A stretch of DNA of 12,951 nucleotides from Acanthamoeba lenticulata (Eukaryota > Discosea > Longamoebia > Acanthamoebidae), in contig NAVB01004811.1 of assembly GCA_002179805.1 (NCBI GenBank), positions 1 to 12,951 of the forward strand, written 5' to 3'. The translations under genes and the position numbers were made by a program. A model generated the notes under the pieces. It was given only the letters and a program-made list of their open reading frames with translations. It searched no databases and was not told the DNA's origin. Below are positions 8,947-12,951 of this stretch, one piece after another (the stretch's first letter is position 1; each line of letters opens with the position of its first letter).

Positions 8947-10079
8947 TCATGCTGACGTCAGCGACGCGCTTGCCACTTCGCCGCTGGCCGCCGTTCCGTT
9001 GTTGGTGGGCGCCACGGCAGGGGGTGGTGGCGACATGATCGAGAGATAGTGCGCCCCGTAGTCAAAGTGTCGGCCGCAGAGTGAACAGGTCAATGTGCAC
9101 CGCGCTGGCCCGCTGCTGCCCGCTGGTTGGGCTCCTCCTCGCGGAGACGATACCATCTCCTGGTGGTGCTGGTGAGAGGCCTTCTTATTGGAGGAAGAAG
9201 AAGATGAAGATCCCTTGGCGGCTGGCTTGTTCGATGTCGCATCTGTGTCGCGCCGACGTCAGCTGAGCAGAGAACGGGAGGAAGAGGAGTAGAGACGCAC
9301 CATCAGAGGCTCCGCGAAGCCGAAAGTAGTTGCGATAGATGACGGATGGGTTCTTCACTTTGAAGTGGTTGAGTGACTCGTAGCCCACGATCTTCTTCGC
9401 CAGCTCGCAATGCCTGAGAAGGCCACCAGTCATCACCACCAACATCACAAACGGGTGCACAGTGATATGGCAAGGTGGTGTACCGCTTGTAGTCGGCCAC
9501 AGTGATCTCGTGGTCCGTGCGGCCCTGGCGCTGCTGTGTGAACGCGTTCTTGACAGGGCGGAAGTTCTTGACCTCGAACTGCTCCCCGTTGTGGTAGGTG
9601 ACCACCTCCTACACGTACGTCGATCTTCAGATTGATTTGTGTGCGAGGGAATGAAGAAGGGAAGGGTTTTGTACAAAGTACTGTTGATGGCGCCAACGCA
9701 TGCGCCAGCGGTCCCGAAAGTACTCTCCGATCTGGAGAGGATGGATGTAGGTGTAGGGCCTTCGTGGAGCCGTCGACGTGGCGGGTGGTGGGGCGGGGGC
9801 GCTAGTGGCCGGTTGAGGGGAAGGAGGAGAAGTGGAAGAGGCTGAGCCCTGGCGCTGATGCACCTGGACCGATTGCTGCTGCGTTGAGGTAAGGGACGAG
9901 ATGAGGCAGAGGGCCGCCGCCAGACCCCCGATTGCCAAATCGAAAACACACAGGCAGAACAGCCACAGGCCCTCCTGTCCGTGCACCACATCCGGTGTTG
10001 GGTGCGCCGTAACGTGGTCCTCGTCCGTGCCCACGACGGCGAGTGCAAGCTGCTCCACCATCTCCCACACCGCCTCCAT
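8947..10079 (-). CDS. Unrecognised single-pass membrane protein with C-terminal Cys/His cluster
   Basis: Exons (minus): 10079-9675, 9608-9484, 9413-9301, 9242-8947; 312 residues. I do not recognise the family. Residues 1-36 are acidic and polar, followed by one hydrophobic segment (about 37-62, LWLFCLCVFDLAIGGLAAAL) suited to a membrane span. A Gln/Ser/Pro/Ala-rich linker (about 63-110) leads to a conserved-looking, aromatic and basic region (YTYIHPLQIGEYFRDRW, EVVTYHNGEQFEVKNF, KVKNPSVIYRNYFRLRG). A Ser/His-rich linker then leads to CTLTCSLCGRHFDYGAHY, with Cys263, 267 and 270 and nearby histidines that may bind a metal. The second intron (9483-9414) uses donor GTACAC and acceptor TTCTCAG; a longer exon ending near 9471 is a weaker alternative. 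It is transcribed away from the mannosidase gene across a short shared promoter. The stop at 8949-8947 lies 55 bases before the DcpS start. Confidence 0.7.
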
Positions 10080-10168
10080 CTTGGTGAATAAAACAGTTTA
10101 AAAACTCAAAAACAAAAGAAAAGAAAGAAAAGCCAACAGCGCGTGTCCTCACAGTGGTCCCAACATCG
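10080..10168. promoter_or_regulatory. Divergent promoter region between the membrane protein and the mannosidase genes
   Basis: Only 89 bases separate the two start codons, so both core promoters and 5' leaders must fit here. The region has AATAAAACAGTTTAAAAAC near 10086-10104 and a purine-rich A/G tract (about 10105-10131). A TTTAAAA element could act as a TATA-like site in either direction. No factor site is identified. Confidence 0.5.
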
Positions 10169-12578
10169 ATGCTACCCACACGACACGGTGGCCGAAAGGC
10201 GGCCTCACTGTTCGGTAGCCAATTGGTGTTGCTCCTTTTCGGCGCGGCTATGGGCGCCATCGTCACCTCAGCCCTTATGCTACTCTTCTTTCCTCCTCTG
10301 CCTCCCCCAATAACGGCCATCAAGCCGAACCCAAAGCTGCCTTCGAGTGCTGTCACGATTGAAGGCAAAACCTCTTCTTCATCCAGATCGTCAATCGCAG
10401 ATTCGAGTTTACTTGCTGATTTAGTTGATGATTCAGTTGCTTCGCCAGCAGCACACAACGAGCGCGATCTCTTCCCACTCCCCCTATCTGACGTCGAGCG
10501 GCTGAAGCCGCTCTTGCACCAGGCCCTTCTCTACCGCCAGCGAGAACGCATGCAGAAAGGTCGCCAAGGGCGCCCCAAGGCCGAGAACGCGCTGCCCGAG
10601 CCCGTGGCCGAAGAGGACCGGCCCGACCTCATCCCAGCCGCCGTCCAACGCGAGGTCGATCGCGTCGCGAGCGCGCTCGAGTCGGCCGGCCGCACTCAGC
10701 TGGCGGCCATGTTCCGTACCTGCTTCGTGAACACGCTCGAGACCACGACGTTGCTCATGCCCAACGGCCACACGCACGTCTTCACGGGCGACATCCCGGC
10801 CATGTGGCTCCGCGACTCGGCCGCACAGGTCAACCACTACCTCCCGCTCGCCGCGCACGACCTTCACCTCCAGGTCCTCATCGAGGGCCTCATCCGGCGC
10901 CAAGCCAACCGCATCCTGCTCGACCCCTACGCCAACGCCTATCGCGACCGTCCCTTCACCGAGTGCGGCCCTCGACCCGACACGACCCGACACGACACGC
11001 GCGCGTGAAATGAGCTGATGATGTGCGGCGGGCGGGACAGGCTGACCCCGGCCGACACTCGGGTGGGCAAGACGGATTTGATTTGGGAGCGCAAGTACGA
11101 AGTCGACTCGCTCTGCTACTTCCTGTCGCTCTCCTACAAGTACTGGAAGGCCACCGGTGAGCGTTGCCTCTGCACGTGTGTGTCGTGTCGTGTTGTGTCG
11201 TGTCGTGTCTTGGACCTGACAACTCTGTGGCGCGCCAGGGAGCACGACGCCGTTCGACGACGAGTGGCTCAAGGCAGCCGAGCTGGTGGTCACGACCTGG
11301 AAGAGGGAACAGAATCACGACCCGGATGTACATCTTTCTGTCTCTCTTTGTTATCTCCTGTGTGATGGTGGACAAACAAGACGCGAGGCTCATGGACGCT
11401 CCCACATGCATGTGCGCAGACGTCGCCCTATCGGTTCCACACGGAGATGCCCCGGATGGGACTTGGCGCCGAGGCCGCCTACACCGGCATGACCTGGAGC
11501 GGTGCGCATTCCAAAATATTTTTCTATTTATTTTGAAGGACGACATGATTAATATTTACAATCACCTGTTTAACACAGGGTTCAGGCCGTCGGACGACGC
11601 GTGCAAGTATCCCTTCTTGGTGCCGTCCAACATGTTTGCGGTGGTTACCCTGCGCTACTTGGCCGAGATCGCCGAGCGCATCTACGCCCGCCCGGACCTC
11701 GCCGCCTCGGCCCTGGAGCTCAGTCAGCAGATTGATGACGGTGCGCTCTTTATTTTTATTATTATCCCATTTATTTACACTAATTCTTCTTTTTAGGAAT
11801 TCACACGTACGCGGTGGTAGATCACCCCAATTATGGCAAGATTTACGCCTACGAGGTACGGTCCCTGTTAATTGATAGAATAATGGAAATTTATTTTTAT
11901 TTATTTATTTATTTCTTCAATAAAAAAATGCAAATGGAAAGACCGACGGGAAGGGCCACTACAACATGATGGACGACGCCAACGTGCCGTCGCTGCTGTC
12001 GATCCCGTACCTGGGCTACACTTCGCCGCGCGACCCAACGGGCGTCATCACCAACAACACGCGCCGCTTCGTCCTCTCGTCCGCCAACCCCTTCTTCTAC
12101 AGCGGTATTTGTGTGTTGGTGTTTGTGTGGTTGGGCCGCTTTGCTCTTCCTCCTTTCGTTCGCGCTGGCTCAACTCTCGGCTCGCGAGCAGGAAGAGTGG
12201 CCAAGGGCGTGGGGAGCCCGCACACGTACCGGGGCTTCGTGTGGCATATCGCGCTGGCCATGCAGGCCCTCACGTCGAACGACCCCAACGAGATCCTCGA
12301 CCTCGTCGCCACTTGCGAGGTTCGGGGCGTCATCGCTCACAACGCAACGCAACACGACACGACACGACACGACACTCACACCACGGGCGTGTTGTGGTGG
12401 TGACTGGGCGTGAGAACAGAAGACGGACGCGGGCAAGGGTGTGATGCACGAGTCGTTCGATCCCAACAACCCAGAGCGGTTCTCGCGGCCGTGGTTCGCC
12501 TGGGCCAACTCGCTCTTTGCCGAGATGGTCCGCGAGAAGCTGCCCGTCCTCCTCCTGCCGCAAAATAAGGCGCTCTGA
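10169..12578 (+). CDS. GH125 exo-alpha-1,6-mannosidase with N-terminal signal anchor
   Basis: Exons: 10169-10962, 11041-11156, 11239-11327, 11420-11501, 11579-11740, 11797-11855, 11942-12104, 12192-12319, 12420-12578; 583 residues, all phases consistent. GH125 enzymes are metal-independent exo-mannosidases that remove alpha-1,6-linked mannose. Signatures are TGDIPAMWLRDSAAQ (206-220), DPYANAY, WERKYEVDSLCY, TGMTWSGFRPSDDACKYPF (residues to about 372), PSNMFAVV, HYNMMDDANVPSLL, GVGSPHTYRG and MHESFDPNNP. By memory of the characterised Clostridium enzyme, the acid and base are an Asp and a Glu; I infer Asp366 or Asp367 in RPSDDA and Glu542 in HESF. Residues 18-41 are a hydrophobic span after a short basic N-terminus, with a Pro/Ser-rich stem to about 95: a type II topology expected for a Golgi or secretory-pathway enzyme acting on N-glycans. 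ATG 10169 is the first in frame. The last acceptor is a CAGAAG tandem (12417-12422). Confidence 0.9.
10973..10999 (+). repeat. CGACM pentanucleotide repeat in mannosidase intron 1
   Basis: Five units of CGACC or CGACA followed by CG, starting 10 bases after the donor of intron 1 (10963-11040). Confidence 0.85.
11181..11210 (+). repeat. TGTCG pentanucleotide repeat in mannosidase intron 2
   Basis: Six TGTCG units, two of them with one change (TGTTG, TGTCT), inside intron 2 (11157-11238). The unit is the reverse complement of the repeat in introns 1 and 8. Confidence 0.9.
11891..11914 (+). repeat. TTTA tetranucleotide repeat in mannosidase intron 6
   Basis: A run of TTTA units, one imperfect, in the AT-rich intron 6 (11856-11941); the intron then ends AATGGAAAG before the next exon. 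Confidence 0.85.
12341..12375 (+). repeat. AACGC/ACACG pentanucleotide repeat in mannosidase intron 8
   Basis: Two AACGC units followed by about four to five ACACG units inside intron 8 (12320-12419), complementary to the intron 2 repeat. Confidence 0.9.
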
Positions 12579-12714
12579 AGGGATTGGGTGCTTTTGTTCG
12601 CTTAATACATCCACCGAAACGCGGTGACGGCACCAGCTTAAAAGCGGGCTTTTGCCAACAACACCATAACGCACTCGCCAACCAAGCAGTACACACCGAA
12701 AACAACCCTAAGAC

Positions 12715-12951
12715 ATGGACAACGTCATCCCAAACCGCCGCATCCTCTCTGGCACGATGGTTGCACTGAGTTTTAAACACAAGGGGATTACGCACCACCT
12801 TAGCCGCCACCACGAAGGCAAGGACAAGGACAACGTCCCCGCTTGGGTGCGCGACATGAGCTCTCCGCAAGGCTGGGAAAAGTTCTATTTCTTGTGGCAC
12901 GGTGACCAGTTGGCTATCCGGAACTGTGCTGGTGTGTCTCTTTCGCCTCTC
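12715..12951 (+). CDS. First exon of a possible beta-trefoil (hisactophilin/fascin-like) protein (partial)
   Basis: The plus strand is open from ATG 12715 to the window edge (79 codons). It starts MDNVIPNRRILSGTMVAL and contains FKHKGITHHLSRHHEG and WEKFYFLWHGDQLAIRNCAG. The His-rich hairpins and the pattern of an aromatic strand followed by HG-x-x-(L/V)-A-(I/L)-(R/K)-x-x-x-G recall beta-trefoil repeats of hisactophilin and fascin, which bind actin. That is pattern memory only, and two repeats at most are visible. A donor (CTG before GTGTGTCTC, about 12930) may end the exon. The gene starts 136 bases after the mannosidase stop, on the same strand; the spacer has no clear AATAAA. Confidence 0.6.
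   Translation, partial: MDNVIPNRRILSGTMVALSFKHKGITHHLSRHHEGKDKDNVPAWVRDMSSPQGWEKFYFLWHGDQLAIRNCAGVSLSPL

Noticed and set aside
8892..9036. Upstream DcpS start at 9036 (MSPPPPAVAP) spliced to the DcpS exon
   Set aside because: It would need a weak GTGGCA donor and a poor acceptor, and the chosen ATG already covers the conserved N-terminal region. Kept only as an alternative.
8490..9038. 182-codon plus-strand ORF
   Set aside because: Antisense to DcpS exons 1 and 2, whose protein matches the family throughout.
10484..11293. 269-codon minus-strand ORF
   Set aside because: Antisense to mannosidase exons 1 to 3 and crosses two well-supported introns; no recognisable domain.
1..12951. Mobile element, CRISPR array, tRNA or bacterial defence system
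   Set aside because: No terminal repeats, transposase motifs, spaced direct repeats or cloverleaf were seen; all coding regions read as intron-bearing eukaryotic genes.

Overview
The window looks like nuclear DNA of a free-living amoebozoan, most likely Acanthamoeba or a close relative. The reasons are a complete 5S rRNA gene that I recognise as Acanthamoeba-type, GC-rich exons broken by many short introns (43 to 101 nt), very short gaps between genes, and eukaryote-type proteins. No prokaryotic operon, CRISPR array, transposon or tRNA was seen. All exon models below were built by hand from splice signals, reading phase and remembered family sequences. No RNA data or database search supports them.

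Layout, left to right. Positions 1-239 (minus) hold the start of a gene that leaves the window; its first 79 residues look like a mitochondrial targeting sequence. Positions 333-5644 (minus) hold a large armadillo-repeat protein in up to 18 exons. It continues into a coiled coil, a proline-rich stretch, a WH2-like motif, a Ser-rich linker and a C-terminal four-cysteine finger. Its last two exons could instead be a separate small gene. Positions 5805-7255 (minus) hold an N-acetylneuraminate lyase-type aldolase (8 exons), followed by a 5S rRNA gene on the plus strand (7357-7475) in the spacer. Positions 7637-8891 (minus) hold the scavenger mRNA decapping enzyme DcpS (6 exons). Positions 8947-10079 (minus) hold an unrecognised single-pass membrane protein with a C-terminal Cys/His cluster (4 exons). 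An 89-bp divergent promoter region separates this from a plus-strand GH125 exo-alpha-1,6-mannosidase with a signal anchor (10169-12578, 9 exons). The window ends inside the first exon of another plus-strand gene (12715 on), which resembles a beta-trefoil or hisactophilin/fascin-like protein.

The genes do not form an obvious pathway. Two handle sugars (sialic acid lyase, mannosidase), one handles mRNA cap remnants, and two may touch the cytoskeleton (the armadillo/WH2-like protein and the trefoil-like fragment). The most notable features are in gene architecture: eleven consecutive phase 1-1 exons that each carry about one armadillo repeat, a donor splice consensus with C at +4, a GC-AG intron in the lyase gene, and complementary pentanucleotide repeats in three introns of the mannosidase gene. 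The only stretch over 300 bases without a protein gene is 7256-7636. It holds the 5S gene and its T-run; I see nothing else clear there.
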